A DNA stretch of 64,000 nucleotides. Origin: JADYZU01 sp964540965. Its GTDB lineage: Bacteria; Pseudomonadota; Alphaproteobacteria; Rhodobacterales; Rhodobacteraceae. Every line of letters starts with the position of its first letter. Within the stretch, counting starts at the first letter, position 1. Below are positions 34,015 to 42,341 of the stretch, piece after piece. The stretch covers positions 319,044 to 383,043 of the forward strand of contig CAZIOT010000001.1 in the NCBI GenBank assembly GCA_964540965.1, read 5' to 3'. The position numbers were made by a program, and so were the translations under genes. The notes beneath the pieces were generated by a model. The model worked only from the letters and a program-made list of their open reading frames with translations. It did no database searches and was not told the origin of the DNA.

Positions 34015-34893
34015 ATGGACAACTGGGACGAAATCCGCACCGCCTTTCAGGTGGCGCGACTGGGCACCGTCTCGGGCGCGGCCGATGTGCTGGGCGTGCA
34101 TCACGCCACGGTCATCCGCCACATCGACGCGCTTGAACACCGGCTGGGCGTCAAGCTGTTCCAGCGTCATGCCCGCGGCTATACCGCGACCGAGGCCGGG
34201 CAGGATCTCTTGCAGGTCGCGCAGGCGACCGACGACCAGTTCACCCAGCTTGCCGGGCGGATCAAGGGCCGCGGCGAGGGCGTGCAGGGCGAGCTTGTCG
34301 TCACTTCGCTGGCCGGCATGTCCGAGATCCTCACCCCGGTGCTGGTCGATTTCCAGCGCGAGAACCCCGGCCTCATTGTCCGCTTCCTGACCGGGGAACG
34401 GCTGTTCCGCCTGGAATATGGCGAGGCGCATGTCGCCATTCGCGCCGGCGCCATGCCCGAACAGCCCGACAATGTGGTGCAGCCGCTGTCGACGCTGCCG
34501 GTGTCGCTGTCGGCTGCGCCCGCCTATGTCAGCCGCTTTGGCCTGCCCCGGGACGAGGCCGATCTGGTCAACCACTGGTTCGTCGGCCATGACGACGACA
34601 ACGCCCGCGCGCCCAACAACCGCTGGCTGTCGCGCATGGTGCCGCGCGACCGGGTGATCTATCGCGCCACCGACGGCCAGTCGCTGCGCGATGCGGTGCT
34701 GACGGGGGCCGGGATCGGCTTTCTGCCCCTGTGGGACCGGGTCGGGCGCAAGGACCTTGTCGATGTCGTGCCGACGCAGCCCGACTGGTCGGCGCCGCTC
34801 TGGCTTGTCACCCATGTCGACCTGCACCGCACGGCCAAGGTGCAGGCCTTTGTCGGTTTCCTGAAACGGCGGGCACGGGACTGGACGTGCTGA
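34015..34893 (+). CDS. LysR-family transcriptional regulator
   Basis: A 292-residue LysR regulator: N-terminal winged HTH WDEIRTAFQVARLGTVSGAADVLGVHHATVIRHIDALEHRLG, then a periplasmic-binding-like effector domain. The HTH is typical of the VtlR/NmoR-like single-target group. It is directly followed by a DMT exporter gene on the same strand (overlap or 26-bp gap depending on start), which is its likely target or partner. The effector is unknown. Confidence 0.9.
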   Translation: MDNWDEIRTAFQVARLGTVSGAADVLGVHHATVIRHIDALEHRLGVKLFQRHARGYTATEAGQDLLQVAQATDDQFTQLAGRIKGRGEGVQGELVVTSLAGMSEILTPVLVDFQRENPGLIVRFLTGERLFRLEYGEAHVAIRAGAMPEQPDNVVQPLSTLPVSLSAAPAYVSRFGLPRDEADLVNHWFVGHDDDNARAPNNRWLSRMVPRDRVIYRATDGQSLRDAVLTGAGIGFLPLWDRVGRKDLVDVVPTQPDWSAPLWLVTHVDLHRTAKVQAFVGFLKRRARDWTC

Positions 34894-34919
34894 CGGCCGG
34901 CACGCCCGACCGCAGGCAG

Positions 34920-35795
34920 ATGACCGGCCATCTGGCGATGGTCGCCTTTGCCGCCTGCATCGGCGGGTCGTTCTCGCTGGGTGCGCTGGCCGCGCCGCAT
35001 GTGGCGCCGGTGGCGCTGAATGCCGCGCGGTTCTGGCTGGCGGCGCTGATCGTCGGCGGTATCGTCGCCGCGACGGGCCTTGCCGGACGCAGCACCCTGC
35101 GCGCGCCCTGGCGCTATCTGGTGCTGGGCGGGCTTTATGCCGTCTATTTCGTCACCATGTTCGAAGGGCTGAAAACCGCCGCCCCGGTCAGCGCCGCCGC
35201 CGTCTTTACCCTGACGCCGATCATGGCTGCCGGTTTCGGCTGGCTACTGCTGCGGCAGCGGCTGACCGGGCGCATGGCTCTGGCCCTGGCCATCGGCGGC
35301 GCCGGGGCGCTGTGGGTGATCTTCGATGCCGACTGGGCGCTGATGCGGGCGTTCCATGTCGGCCGCGGCGAGGCGATCTATTTCGTCGGCTGCATTGCCC
35401 ATGCCGCCTATACGCCGATGGTGCGCAAGCTGAACCGCGGCGAGCCGGTGCTGGTCTTTACCCTGGCCGTGCTGGTCGCCGGCGCGGCGATCATGACGCT
35501 CGCCGGGTTGCCGGCGATCCTGGCCACCGACTGGCTGCACCTGCCCGCCATCGTCTGGACCACCATCGCCTATACCGCGGTTTTCGCCACCGCCGCGACG
35601 GTCCTGCTCATGCAGGTCGCGGCGCTGCGGCTGCCGGCGGCCAAGGTACTGGCCCATACCTATATGGTGCCGGCCTGGGTCACCGTCTGGGAAATCGCGC
35701 TGGGCCGGGCGCCGCCGCCGCCTCTGGTGCTGATCGGCGTCGGCCTGTCGGTCGTCGCCCTCATCCTGCTTCTGCGGGACGAGGATCGTCGCTGA
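34920..35795 (+). CDS. DMT-superfamily (EamA) transporter
   Basis: A 291-residue inner-membrane protein with ten predicted helices in two EamA repeats, probably exporting amino acids or metabolites. MTGHLAMVAFAACIGGSFSL starts the first helix; VSAAAVFTLTPIMAAGFGWLLL and AAKVLAHTYMVPAWVTVWE are the conserved repeat ends. ATG 34920 is preferred; GTG 34887, overlapping the LysR stop, is the alternative. The last 35 bp overlap the convergent ArsR gene. Confidence 0.88.
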   Translation: MTGHLAMVAFAACIGGSFSLGALAAPHVAPVALNAARFWLAALIVGGIVAATGLAGRSTLRAPWRYLVLGGLYAVYFVTMFEGLKTAAPVSAAAVFTLTPIMAAGFGWLLLRQRLTGRMALALAIGGAGALWVIFDADWALMRAFHVGRGEAIYFVGCIAHAAYTPMVRKLNRGEPVLVFTLAVLVAGAAIMTLAGLPAILATDWLHLPAIVWTTIAYTAVFATAATVLLMQVAALRLPAAKVLAHTYMVPAWVTVWEIALGRAPPPPLVLIGVGLSVVALILLLRDEDRR

Positions 35796-36108
35796 GCTCG
35801 ACCTCGAGAAACCGCTCGAACGCATCAAGGTCGAGGCCGCCCATCAGGCCAAAGCCCTGCATCCAGACCGATGCCTCGCGCAGGGCGTCGGGTTCCAGCT
35901 TGCACCATTTCACGCGGCCGCGCTTTTCCTGGCTGATCAGCCCGGCCTCGGCCAGCACCTGAAGATGCTTGGACACCGCGGCAAGCGAGATGTCGAACGG
36001 CGCCGCCACATCGGTGACGGCCATGTCATCTTCAAGCAGCATGGCCAGGATCGCCCGCCGGGTCGGGTCGGCCAGTGCCGCGAAAACGGTGTCGAGCGGG
36101 GTTTGCAT
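35761..36108 (-). CDS. ArsR-family winged-helix regulator
   Basis: A 115-residue ArsR protein: LDTVFAALADPTRRAILAML and FDISLAAVSKHLQVLAEAGL form the HTH, followed by a wing (QEKRGRVKWCKL). There is no metal-binding ELCV motif, so it belongs to the non-metal group. Such genes usually sit beside an SRPBCC gene, but none is here. Its 3' end overlaps that of the transporter gene by 35 bp. Confidence 0.9.
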   Translation of the reverse strand: MQTPLDTVFAALADPTRRAILAMLLEDDMAVTDVAAPFDISLAAVSKHLQVLAEAGLISQEKRGRVKWCKLEPDALREASVWMQGFGLMGGLDLDAFERFLEVELSDDPRPAEAG

Positions 36109-36245
36109 GCCGCTTTCCTGCGGCGCGGGGGTGGAAACGTCAACCGGAAGGTTGAATATGCCATGCGGGCGGGGCGGGGCGGCGTCACGGTTGCGCCCAT
36201 GAAATTTCCAGAAAATTCATGCTTTTGCCCGGAATCCCGCGCCGC

Positions 36246-36274
36246 TTGACTCACGCCGGCGTGACGGATAGTCC
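36246..36274 (+). promoter_or_regulatory. Candidate promoter of the atp F0 operon
   Basis: TTGACT (36246-36251), 17-bp spacer, TAGTCC (36269-36274), about 30 bp before atpI. Good -35, weak -10; same pattern as other candidates in this window. Confidence 0.4.
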
Positions 36275-36304
36275 CCTGCCAGTCACCAAGGGGGCGTCAC
36301 GACC

Positions 36305-36649
36305 ATGTCCGACCCTGACCAAACCGACCCTTCCGACCGCCTCCGGCGCCTGGAAGAGCGGCTGCGGGCAGCGCGGGCGGACCTGGAACCGGCCCCCCAT
36401 CAGGAGACCCACTACGCCCAGGCCAATCTTGCCTGGCGCATGGTGATCGAGCTTGTGGCCGGTCTGTCGATCGGCTTCGGGATCGGATACGGGCTGGACC
36501 GGCTGTTCGGGACCATGCCGATATTCCTGATCCTGTTCATATTCCTGGGCCTGGCGGCCGGCATCCGCACGATGCTCCGCTCGGCACGGGAGGTCGAGAG
36601 GAAGCGGCTGGCGGAAGCCGCCGGAGAGAAGGGCGAAGGAAGTGGCTGA
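36305..36649 (+). CDS. atpI: ATP synthase subunit I (AtpI)
   Basis: A 114-residue accessory protein that helps assemble the c-ring. Charged N-terminus (LRRLEERLRAARADLEP), then two membrane segments (MVIELVAGLSIGFGIGYGL, FLILFIFLGLAAGIRTML) and a basic tail. It heads the F0 operon and overlaps the atpB start by 8 bp. Confidence 0.92.
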   Translation: MSDPDQTDPSDRLRRLEERLRAARADLEPAPHQETHYAQANLAWRMVIELVAGLSIGFGIGYGLDRLFGTMPIFLILFIFLGLAAGIRTMLRSAREVERKRLAEAAGEKGEGSG

Positions 36650-37394
36650 AGAGGCACATGCGGAAGGCGGTCTGTCCTTCCACCCGCTGGACCAGTTCAT
36701 CGTCAAGCCGCTGTTCGGCGACGGTCCGATCCACTGGTACACGCCGACCAACGTGACGCTGTGGATGGCCATCGCGGTCATCTGCATCTTCCTTCTGTTC
36801 GTCGTCGGCACGGCGCGCCGCGCGGTCATTCCGGGCCGGGTGCAGTCGATTGCCGAAATGATCTACGGCTTCATCTACAAGATGGTCGAGGACGTGGCCG
36901 GTCATGACGGGGCAAAGTTCTTTCCCTATATCATGACGCTGTTCCTGTTCATCCTGTTCGCCAACTACCTTGGCCTGATCCCGATGTCGTTCACCACGAC
37001 CTCGCATATCGCGGTCACGGCGGTTCTGGGCTTTGGCGTGTTCATCATCGTCACCATCACCGGCTTCGTGCTGAACGGTCCCAAGTTCCTTGGCCTGTTC
37101 TGGATGAAGGACGCGCCGCTGTTCCTGCGCCCCGTGATCGCGGTGATCGAGCTGATTTCCTACTTCGTGCGGCCGGTCAGCCACTCGATCCGTCTTGCCG
37201 GCAACATCATGGCCGGCCACGCGGTGATCAAGGTGTTCGCGGGCTTTGCCGCCATCGCGCTCATCTCGCCGGTGTCGGTGCTGGCGATCACGGCGATCTA
37301 CGGACTCGAAGTGCTGGTGGCCGGGATCCAGGCCTATGTGTTCACCATCCTGACCTGCGTCTATCTCAAGGACGCGCTGCACCCCGCGCACTAA
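36642..37394 (+). CDS. atpB: ATP synthase F0 subunit a
   Basis: A 250-residue proton-channel subunit a. It starts at GTG 36642, inside the atpI end. FHPLDQFIVKPLF, VNVT-type first helix, and the essential arginine region SHSIRLAGNIMAGH are present. Its TAA stop (37392-37394) is the first base triplet of palindromic repeat copy 4. Confidence 0.97.
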   Translation: MAEEAHAEGGLSFHPLDQFIVKPLFGDGPIHWYTPTNVTLWMAIAVICIFLLFVVGTARRAVIPGRVQSIAEMIYGFIYKMVEDVAGHDGAKFFPYIMTLFLFILFANYLGLIPMSFTTTSHIAVTAVLGFGVFIIVTITGFVLNGPKFLGLFWMKDAPLFLRPVIAVIELISYFVRPVSHSIRLAGNIMAGHAVIKVFAGFAAIALISPVSVLAITAIYGLEVLVAGIQAYVFTILTCVYLKDALHPAH

Positions 37395-37419
37395 GGCGGT
37401 GGGCCAGGGCCCACCCTAC
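37392..37419. repeat. GTAGGGTGGG palindromic repeat, copy 4
   Basis: TAAGGCGGTGGGCC-AG-GGCCCACCCTAC between atpB and atpE, with an 8-bp perfect core stem. It includes the atpB stop codon. A hairpin here could help set the very high atpE expression relative to atpB, as is needed for the c-ring. Confidence 0.8.
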
Positions 37420-37454
37420 AAAACATCCCCCTTTCCATCCCAAGGAGAAAAGTC

Positions 37455-37691
37455 ATGGAAGGCAATATCGCAGACATGGGTCAGCTCATCGGTGCCGGCC
37501 TTGCCGCCATCGGTTCGGGCGCTGCCGCCATCGGCGTCGGCCACGTCGCCGGCAACTATCTGGCCGGCGCCCTGCGCAACCCCTCGGCCGCCGCGTCGCA
37601 GACCGCGACCCTGTTCATCGGCCTCGCCTTCGCCGAAGCGCTCGGGATCTTCTCGTTCCTGGTCGCGCTTCTGCTGATGTTCGCCGTCTGA
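37455..37691 (+). CDS. atpE: ATP synthase F0 subunit c
   Basis: A 78-residue two-helix proteolipid: GAGLAAIGSGAAAIGVGHVAG with the glycine zipper, then FIGLAFAEALGIFSFLVALLL with the proton-binding glutamate in AFAEALG. AGGAG precedes the start. The polar loop is LRNPSAA. Confidence 0.97.
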   Translation: MEGNIADMGQLIGAGLAAIGSGAAAIGVGHVAGNYLAGALRNPSAAASQTATLFIGLAFAEALGIFSFLVALLLMFAV

Positions 37692-37778
37692 TCCGCTTCG
37701 ACTCTCCTTGACCGGCGGGGGCCGGGCCTGATGGCCTGAGCCCCGCCAACCCTTCAGGAAGTCCGACGGAGGAACGAC

Positions 37779-38318
37779 ATGGCAGACGGAACCACCGAGG
37801 CCGCCGGCCACGCGGCCGAAGCGTCGGGCGCGGGGATGCCGCAACTCGATTTCTCGACCTTTCCCAACCAGATCTTCTGGCTTCTGGTGGCGCTGGTCGT
37901 GATCTACCTGATCCTGTCGCGGATCGCCCTGCCGCGCATCGGCGCGGTTCTGGCGGAACGCGCCGGCACGGTCAGCAATGACATCGCCGCGGCCGAGGAT
38001 CTGCGCAACAAGGCCGCCGCGGCCGAACGCGCCTATGACAAGGCGCTGGCCGATGCCCGCACCGAGGCGAACCGCATCATCGCGGCCGCCAAGGCCGAAA
38101 TCCAGGCCGAGCTTGGCGTCGAGATGCAGAAGGCCGAGGCGCAGATTGCCGCCAAGGCCGGCGAAAGCGAAAAGGCGATCCGCGAGATCCGCGACCAGGC
38201 CGTGACCAGCGTCACCGCCGTGGCCCGCGATACCGCGCGGGAAATCGTGGCCGCGCTGGGCGGTGCCGTCGACGGCGATGCCGTGGACGCGGCTGTCGAC
38301 GCTCGGGTCAAGGGGTGA
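37779..38318 (+). CDS. atpF': ATP synthase F0 subunit b'
   Basis: A 179-residue b-type stator subunit: a short N-terminal tail, one membrane helix (QIFWLLVALVVIYLILSRIALP), then a long alanine-rich coiled coil. The presence of two different b subunits (b' and b) is typical of photosynthetic and related alphaproteobacteria. Overlaps atpF by ATGA-type junction (38315-38318). Confidence 0.93.
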   Translation: MADGTTEAAGHAAEASGAGMPQLDFSTFPNQIFWLLVALVVIYLILSRIALPRIGAVLAERAGTVSNDIAAAEDLRNKAAAAERAYDKALADARTEANRIIAAAKAEIQAELGVEMQKAEAQIAAKAGESEKAIREIRDQAVTSVTAVARDTAREIVAALGGAVDGDAVDAAVDARVKG

Positions 38319-38887
38319 TGGCGATGAGGAAGCATCTTCTGGCGCTGCCGCTGGCCGTCATCGCGGCCCCGGCCTTTGCCGCCGACGACGTGCCGTTCTT
38401 TTCGCTGCACAACACCAACTTCATCGTGCTGCTGGCCTTCATCGTCTTCGTGGCGATCCTGCTTTGGGCCAGGGTTCCGGCGCTGATCGGGCGGATGCTG
38501 GACAAGCGCGCCGCCGACATCACCGCCGAACTGGCCGAGGCCCGGACCCTGCGCGAAGAAGCCCAGGCCCTGCTTGCCTCGTTCGAGAAGAAGCAGCGCG
38601 AGGTTGCCGAACAGGCCAACCGCATCGTGGCCCAGGCCCGTGACGAGGCCGGCCGTGCCGCGACGCAGGCCAAGGACGATATCCGCGCCTCGGTCGCCCG
38701 CCGGCTGGCCGCGGCCGAGGACCAGATCCGCGGGGCCGAGGCCGCCGCGGTGAAGGAAGTCCGCGACCGCGCCGTGACCGTGGCCATCGGCGCCGCGCAG
38801 GAAGTGATCGCGAAACAGATGTCGGCCACCCAGGCCAACAAGCTGATCGACGACGCCATCGAAACGGTTGCAGCCAAGCTGCACTGA
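38315..38887 (+). CDS. atpF: ATP synthase F0 subunit b
   Basis: A 190-residue b subunit. It has a cleavable-looking N-terminus (MAMRKHLLALPLAVIAAPAFA) before the membrane helix TNFIVLLAFIVFVAILLWARVP, then a coiled coil. It ends the operon: a hairpin terminator follows at 38915. No F1 genes (atpHAGDC) are nearby, so they must be in another locus. Confidence 0.94.
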   Translation: MMAMRKHLLALPLAVIAAPAFAADDVPFFSLHNTNFIVLLAFIVFVAILLWARVPALIGRMLDKRAADITAELAEARTLREEAQALLASFEKKQREVAEQANRIVAQARDEAGRAATQAKDDIRASVARRLAAAEDQIRGAEAAAVKEVRDRAVTVAIGAAQEVIAKQMSATQANKLIDDAIETVAAKLH

Positions 38888-38914
38888 AGCGACCCGGGTT
38901 TCACCCACGCTATG

Positions 38915-38941
38915 GGCCCGCGCCATTGGTGCGGGCCTTTT
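38915..38941 (+). terminator. Rho-independent terminator of the atp F0 operon
   Basis: GGCCCGC...GCGGGCC stem of 7 (10 with inner G-T/C-G pairs), then TTTT, 28 bp after the atpF stop. Confidence 0.85.
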
Positions 38942-38954
38942 GCATTGCAGCGGG

Positions 38955-38978
38955 GCGGTGGGCGGTTGCCCACCCTAC
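38955..38978. repeat. GTAGGGTGGG palindromic repeat, copy 5
   Basis: GCGGTGGGC-GGTT-GCCCACCCTAC, 14 bp after the atp terminator. The loop GGTT is identical to that of copy 7. Confidence 0.85.
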
Positions 38979-39027
38979 CGGACGCGTCGACGGCGGCGCG
39001 CAGCTTTGGGCCTCGCGATCACGCCGA

Positions 39028-39078
39028 CCCCGGGGCGCTGCCCCGGACCCCGGAGTATTTTCCGCAAAGCAAATCAAG
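39028..39078 (+). repeat. Composite intergenic element (diverged copy)
   Basis: Hairpin CCGGGGC-GCT-GCCCCGG (39030-39046), then ACCCCGGAGTATTTTCCGC and an A-rich end. The order matches the composite elements elsewhere, but the core has drifted. It lies between the atp operon and the end of the GntR gene. Confidence 0.4.
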
Positions 39079-39089
39079 GGGCCGGCGCC

Positions 39090-39857
39090 CTACCGCTCCG
39101 CCTCGTGCGCCAGCCGTTGCCGGGCGATGGCTTCGTTGCGGTCGGCCTTTTGTTGGTCGGCCAGCGCCTGCCGGACGTAATCGAGATGCACCCAGACCGC
39201 GGCGCGGGCGCCCTCGGGGTCGCGCGCCTGAAGGGCGGTGTTGATCGCGCGGTGCTGGTCCAGCAGCGCCTCGCGCGTCATCCGTTGCCGGAACATGACC
39301 TGACGGTTGTAGAACACGCCCTCGCGCAGCAGCTGATACATCGACCGCATCATGTGCAGCATGACGACATTGTGCGACGCCTCGATGATCGCGAGGTGGA
39401 AATCGGCGTCCAGCTGCGCCTCGTCCGCCGGGTCGCGCTTGAGATGGGCGGCCTCCATCTTTTTCAGCACGGTATCGACCACCCGCAGGTCGGTGTCCGA
39501 TCCCAGCCGGGCGGCGCGTTCGGCGGCAAGTCCCTCCATGTCGCGGCGGAAGGCCAGATAGTCGAACACCGCCTCGTCATGGCTGCGGAACAGCCGCACC
39601 AGCGCCGGTGAAAAGGCCGAGCCGAGCACATCGGCGACATAGACCCCCGACCCGGGCCGCGTCTCGATCAGCCCGCGGTCCTGAAGATCCGCAAGCGCCT
39701 CGCGCAGCGAGGGCCGCGACACGCCCAGCCGGTCGGCCAGTTCGCGTTCGGCGGGCAGGCGTTCGCCGGGGCGCAGGATGCCGCGCAGGATCAGAAGTTC
39801 CACCTGGCGGATCACGCCCTGCGACAGCTTTTCCGACTGGACCTTTTCGAACGGCAT
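39090..39857 (-). CDS. GntR-family (FadR/FCD) transcriptional regulator
   Basis: A 255-residue regulator: winged helix (GERLPAERELADRLGVSRPSLREALADLQDRGLI) and a C-terminal FCD effector domain with metal-binding residues in DADFHLAIIEASHN and LLDQHRAIN. FCD members sense organic or fatty acids such as pyruvate, lactate or acyl-CoA. A GGTCA-N7-TGACC site lies 16 bp before the start, suggesting autoregulation. No obvious target gene lies beside it. Confidence 0.92.
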   Translation of the reverse strand: MPFEKVQSEKLSQGVIRQVELLILRGILRPGERLPAERELADRLGVSRPSLREALADLQDRGLIETRPGSGVYVADVLGSAFSPALVRLFRSHDEAVFDYLAFRRDMEGLAAERAARLGSDTDLRVVDTVLKKMEAAHLKRDPADEAQLDADFHLAIIEASHNVVMLHMMRSMYQLLREGVFYNRQVMFRQRMTREALLDQHRAINTALQARDPEGARAAVWVHLDYVRQALADQQKADRNEAIARQRLAHEAER

Positions 39858-39873
39858 GGCACCTCCGCAGATT

Positions 39874-39890
39874 GGTCAAGTGATATGACC
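39874..39890. promoter_or_regulatory. Candidate operator of the GntR/FadR-type regulator
   Basis: GGTCA-AGTGATA-TGACC, a perfect 5-bp inverted repeat with 7-bp spacer, 17 bp before the regulator start. FadR-subfamily operators are of TGGT-N-ACCA type, so the match is fair, not exact. Confidence 0.4.
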
Positions 39891-39919
39891 GCGCGGGGCC
39901 GGGGAAAAGGGTGGGCATG

Positions 39920-39950
39920 AAAAAGGGCCGCCGGTTCGCCCCGGCGGCCC
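39920..39950 (-). terminator. Rho-independent terminator after the OmpA-like gene
   Basis: On the minus strand GGGCCGCCGG-GGCGAA-CCGGCGGCCC followed by TTTTT, 25 bp after the stop of the lipoprotein gene. Confidence 0.92.
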
Positions 39951-39974
39951 CAGCCCGTCGCAACTTCAGAGGGA

Positions 39975-40631
39975 TCAGTTGTTGGGCGTGATGATGATTT
40001 CGACCCGGCGGTTCTGCGCCCGGCCTTCCGAGGTCAGGTTCGAGGCGATGGGCTGATCCTCGCCGCGGCCGACCGAGCGGATGCGGGCCGGCGCAACGCC
40101 GGCGCTGACCAGAACCGAGGCGACGGCCGAGGCGCGACGTTCCGACAGGCCCTGGTTATAGCCGGCCTCGCCGGTGTTGTCGGTGTGGCCGATCACATTG
40201 ACCGTGGTGTCGGGATAGCTGTTCAGGCTGCCGGCGATGGCGCGCAGATTGGCCTGCTGCGAGGCCGAGACCGAGGCGCTGTCGGTGGCGAACAGCAGAT
40301 CCTGCGGCATGGTCACGACGATCTGCGACCCGGTGTTGACCACGCCGACATTCGCCGGAAGCTGCTGGCGCAGTTCCGCTTCCTGCCGGTCAAGGTTGTT
40401 GCCGGCAACCGCGCCAAGGCCCGCGCCCAGCGCCGCGCCGATGGCGGCGTTCTGCAGCCGCTCGTCGCGGTCGCCGCCGCTGGCGACGCCAAGGACGGCG
40501 CCAAGACCGGCGCCGATCAGGGCAGCCTGCTGGGTGTTCTCAGTGGTCTGGCCGGGAAGCGGCGCCTGGCAGGCGGCAAGGCCGACCAGGGCGGCAGCGG
40601 CGGTGGCAAGGCTCACACGGGAAAGGATCAT
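39975..40631 (-). CDS. OmpA-family lipoprotein with glycine zipper
   Basis: A 218-residue outer-membrane lipoprotein. Signal peptide MILSRVSLATAAAALVGLAAC ends in a lipobox (LAAC, lipid on Cys about 21). A glycine-zipper segment (AALIGAGLGAVLG, AAIGAALGAGLGAVAG) may insert in membrane. The C-terminal OmpA domain has VIGHTDNTG and SERRASAV, with the peptidoglycan-contacting Asp/Arg pair. ATG 40631 was chosen as it begins the signal peptide. It ties the outer membrane to the cell wall. Confidence 0.92.
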   Translation of the reverse strand: MILSRVSLATAAAALVGLAACQAPLPGQTTENTQQAALIGAGLGAVLGVASGGDRDERLQNAAIGAALGAGLGAVAGNNLDRQEAELRQQLPANVGVVNTGSQIVVTMPQDLLFATDSASVSASQQANLRAIAGSLNSYPDTTVNVIGHTDNTGEAGYNQGLSERRASAVASVLVSAGVAPARIRSVGRGEDQPIASNLTSEGRAQNRRVEIIITPNN

Positions 40632-40755
40632 GGGATGTTCCGTCAGTAGTTTGAGCAGGCTGTTACACCCGTTAACGCCCCCCATATCCGCCCGGTTCCC
40701 GTGATATGCAATAACATCCCCGCGGCCGGCAGAAACCCGCCGGTGTCGCCGCCCC

Positions 40756-41589
40756 CTACGCCGCCTCGCTGCGGGCCGATTCCCAGGCCAGCAGCGCGCG
40801 TTTCACCGGCAGGCCCCAGTGATAGCCGCCAAGCCCGCCCTCGCGCCGGATCGCGCGGTGGCAGGGGATCAGCCACGAGATCGGGTTGCGCCCCACCGCG
40901 GTGCCCACCGCCCGCACCGCCGCCGGATGGCCGATGCTGGCGGCGATGTCGCTGTAGGTGGTGACATGCCCCTCGGGCACGCGCAGCAACGCCTCCCAGA
41001 CCTTGATCTGGAATGGACCGCCGATCAGGTGCAGCGGCGTGGATCCGGTCTGGCCCACCGCCGATTCGACCGTGGCACGGATCGCCTCGGGGTCGTGCAG
41101 GAAGGCCGCCTTCGGCCAGCGGCCGAAGAGGTCGGCCTGGGCCGCCTCGAGCGTGCATTCCGACAGAAAGCCCAGACCGCACAGCCCGCGGTCGGTCGCG
41201 GTGGCCAGAGCCGGGCCGAACGGCGTGTCGAACACGCCCCAGCGGATCGAAAGACCGGCGCCGCCGCGGGCATAGTCGCCGGGGGTCATCGCCTCCCATG
41301 TCAGGAACAGGTCGTGCAGGCGGCCCGAACCCGACAGCCCGGCGCCATCGGCGGCGGCCAGCGTGGTGGCACGGTCACGCAAGAGCGTCTTGGCATGGCC
41401 CAGCGCCAGATATTGCTGATACCGCTTGGGCGAAACCCCCGCCCATTGCGAGAACACGCGCTGGAAATGCGCCGTGCTCATCCCCATCGCGGCGGCAAGG
41501 TCGTCCAGCGAAAGCGGCGCATCGGCAGCGTCGATCAGGTCAAGAGCGCGGCGGATGACCTGATAATGATAGCGTTGATCCTGTTCCAT
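40756..41589 (-). CDS. AraC-type regulator fused to O6-alkylguanine-DNA alkyltransferase (Ada-like)
   Basis: A 277-residue protein with an AraC HTH (LSLDDLAAAMGMSTAHFQRVF) in its first 110 residues and a C-terminal alkyltransferase domain with the active-site WLIPCHRAIRREG. It lacks the zinc-binding methyl-phosphotriester domain at the N-terminus of E. coli Ada, so it cannot sense methyl-phosphotriesters that way. It repairs O6-methylguanine in a suicide reaction. It is divergent from nth. Confidence 0.92.
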   Translation of the reverse strand: MEQDQRYHYQVIRRALDLIDAADAPLSLDDLAAAMGMSTAHFQRVFSQWAGVSPKRYQQYLALGHAKTLLRDRATTLAAADGAGLSGSGRLHDLFLTWEAMTPGDYARGGAGLSIRWGVFDTPFGPALATATDRGLCGLGFLSECTLEAAQADLFGRWPKAAFLHDPEAIRATVESAVGQTGSTPLHLIGGPFQIKVWEALLRVPEGHVTTYSDIAASIGHPAAVRAVGTAVGRNPISWLIPCHRAIRREGGLGGYHWGLPVKRALLAWESARSEAA

Positions 41590-41696
41590 GCCGCCAATCT
41601 AGGCTCTGGGCGCGGTCCCTGCGACCCGTTTCCTGCGCATCCGCTTGCACAGCCGGCGGGGCGCGGGCATTACGGGCCGGGCAGCAGGGAACCCCG

Positions 41697-42341
41697 ATGG
41701 CACGGCAGCTTGGCTATCATGACATGCAGGCGGTCTTTGCCCGTTTCCACGCGGCCGAGCCCGAGCCGAAGGGCGAATTGCATCACCACAATGCCTTTAC
41801 CCTTGTCGTTGCCGTCGCCCTGTCCGCGCAGGCGACCGATGCCGGGGTCAACCGCGCCACCCGCGACCTTTTCGCCGTCGCCGACACGCCGGAAAAGATG
41901 CTGGCGCTGGGCGAGGAGCGCCTGACCGACCACATCCGCACCATCGGCCTTTACCGCAACAAGGCCCGCAACGTCATGGCGCTGTCGCGGATTCTGGTCG
42001 ATCAATTCGGCGGGCAGGTGCCATCCTCGCGCGCGGCGCTGCAATCCTTGCCCGGCGTCGGGCGCAAGACTGCCAATGTCGTGCTGAACATGTGGTGGGG
42101 TTTCCCGGCGCAGGCTGTCGACACCCATATCTTCCGCGTCGGCAACCGGTCGGGCATCGCCCCCGGCCGCGATGTCGAGGTGGTCGAGCGCGCGATCGAG
42201 GACAATGTTCCCGCCGAATACCAGCGCCATGCGCATCACTGGCTGATCCTGCACGGCCGCTATACCTGCGTGGCGAGAAAGCCGAAATGCCCCGCCTGCC
42301 TGATCCGAGACCTTTGCCTGTATGAGGAAAAGACCGCATGA
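41697..42341 (+). CDS. nth: Endonuclease III
   Basis: A 214-residue DNA glycosylase/AP lyase for oxidised pyrimidines. The helix-hairpin-helix LQSLPGVGRKTANVVLN contains the catalytic lysine; AVDTHIFRVGNR has the catalytic aspartate; the iron-sulfur cluster is C-x6-C-x2-C-x5-C (CVARKPKCPACLIRDLC). It overlaps the adenosine kinase start by ATGA, and lies 107 bp from the divergent Ada-like gene. Confidence 0.95.
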   Translation: MARQLGYHDMQAVFARFHAAEPEPKGELHHHNAFTLVVAVALSAQATDAGVNRATRDLFAVADTPEKMLALGEERLTDHIRTIGLYRNKARNVMALSRILVDQFGGQVPSSRAALQSLPGVGRKTANVVLNMWWGFPAQAVDTHIFRVGNRSGIAPGRDVEVVERAIEDNVPAEYQRHAHHWLILHGRYTCVARKPKCPACLIRDLCLYEEKTA

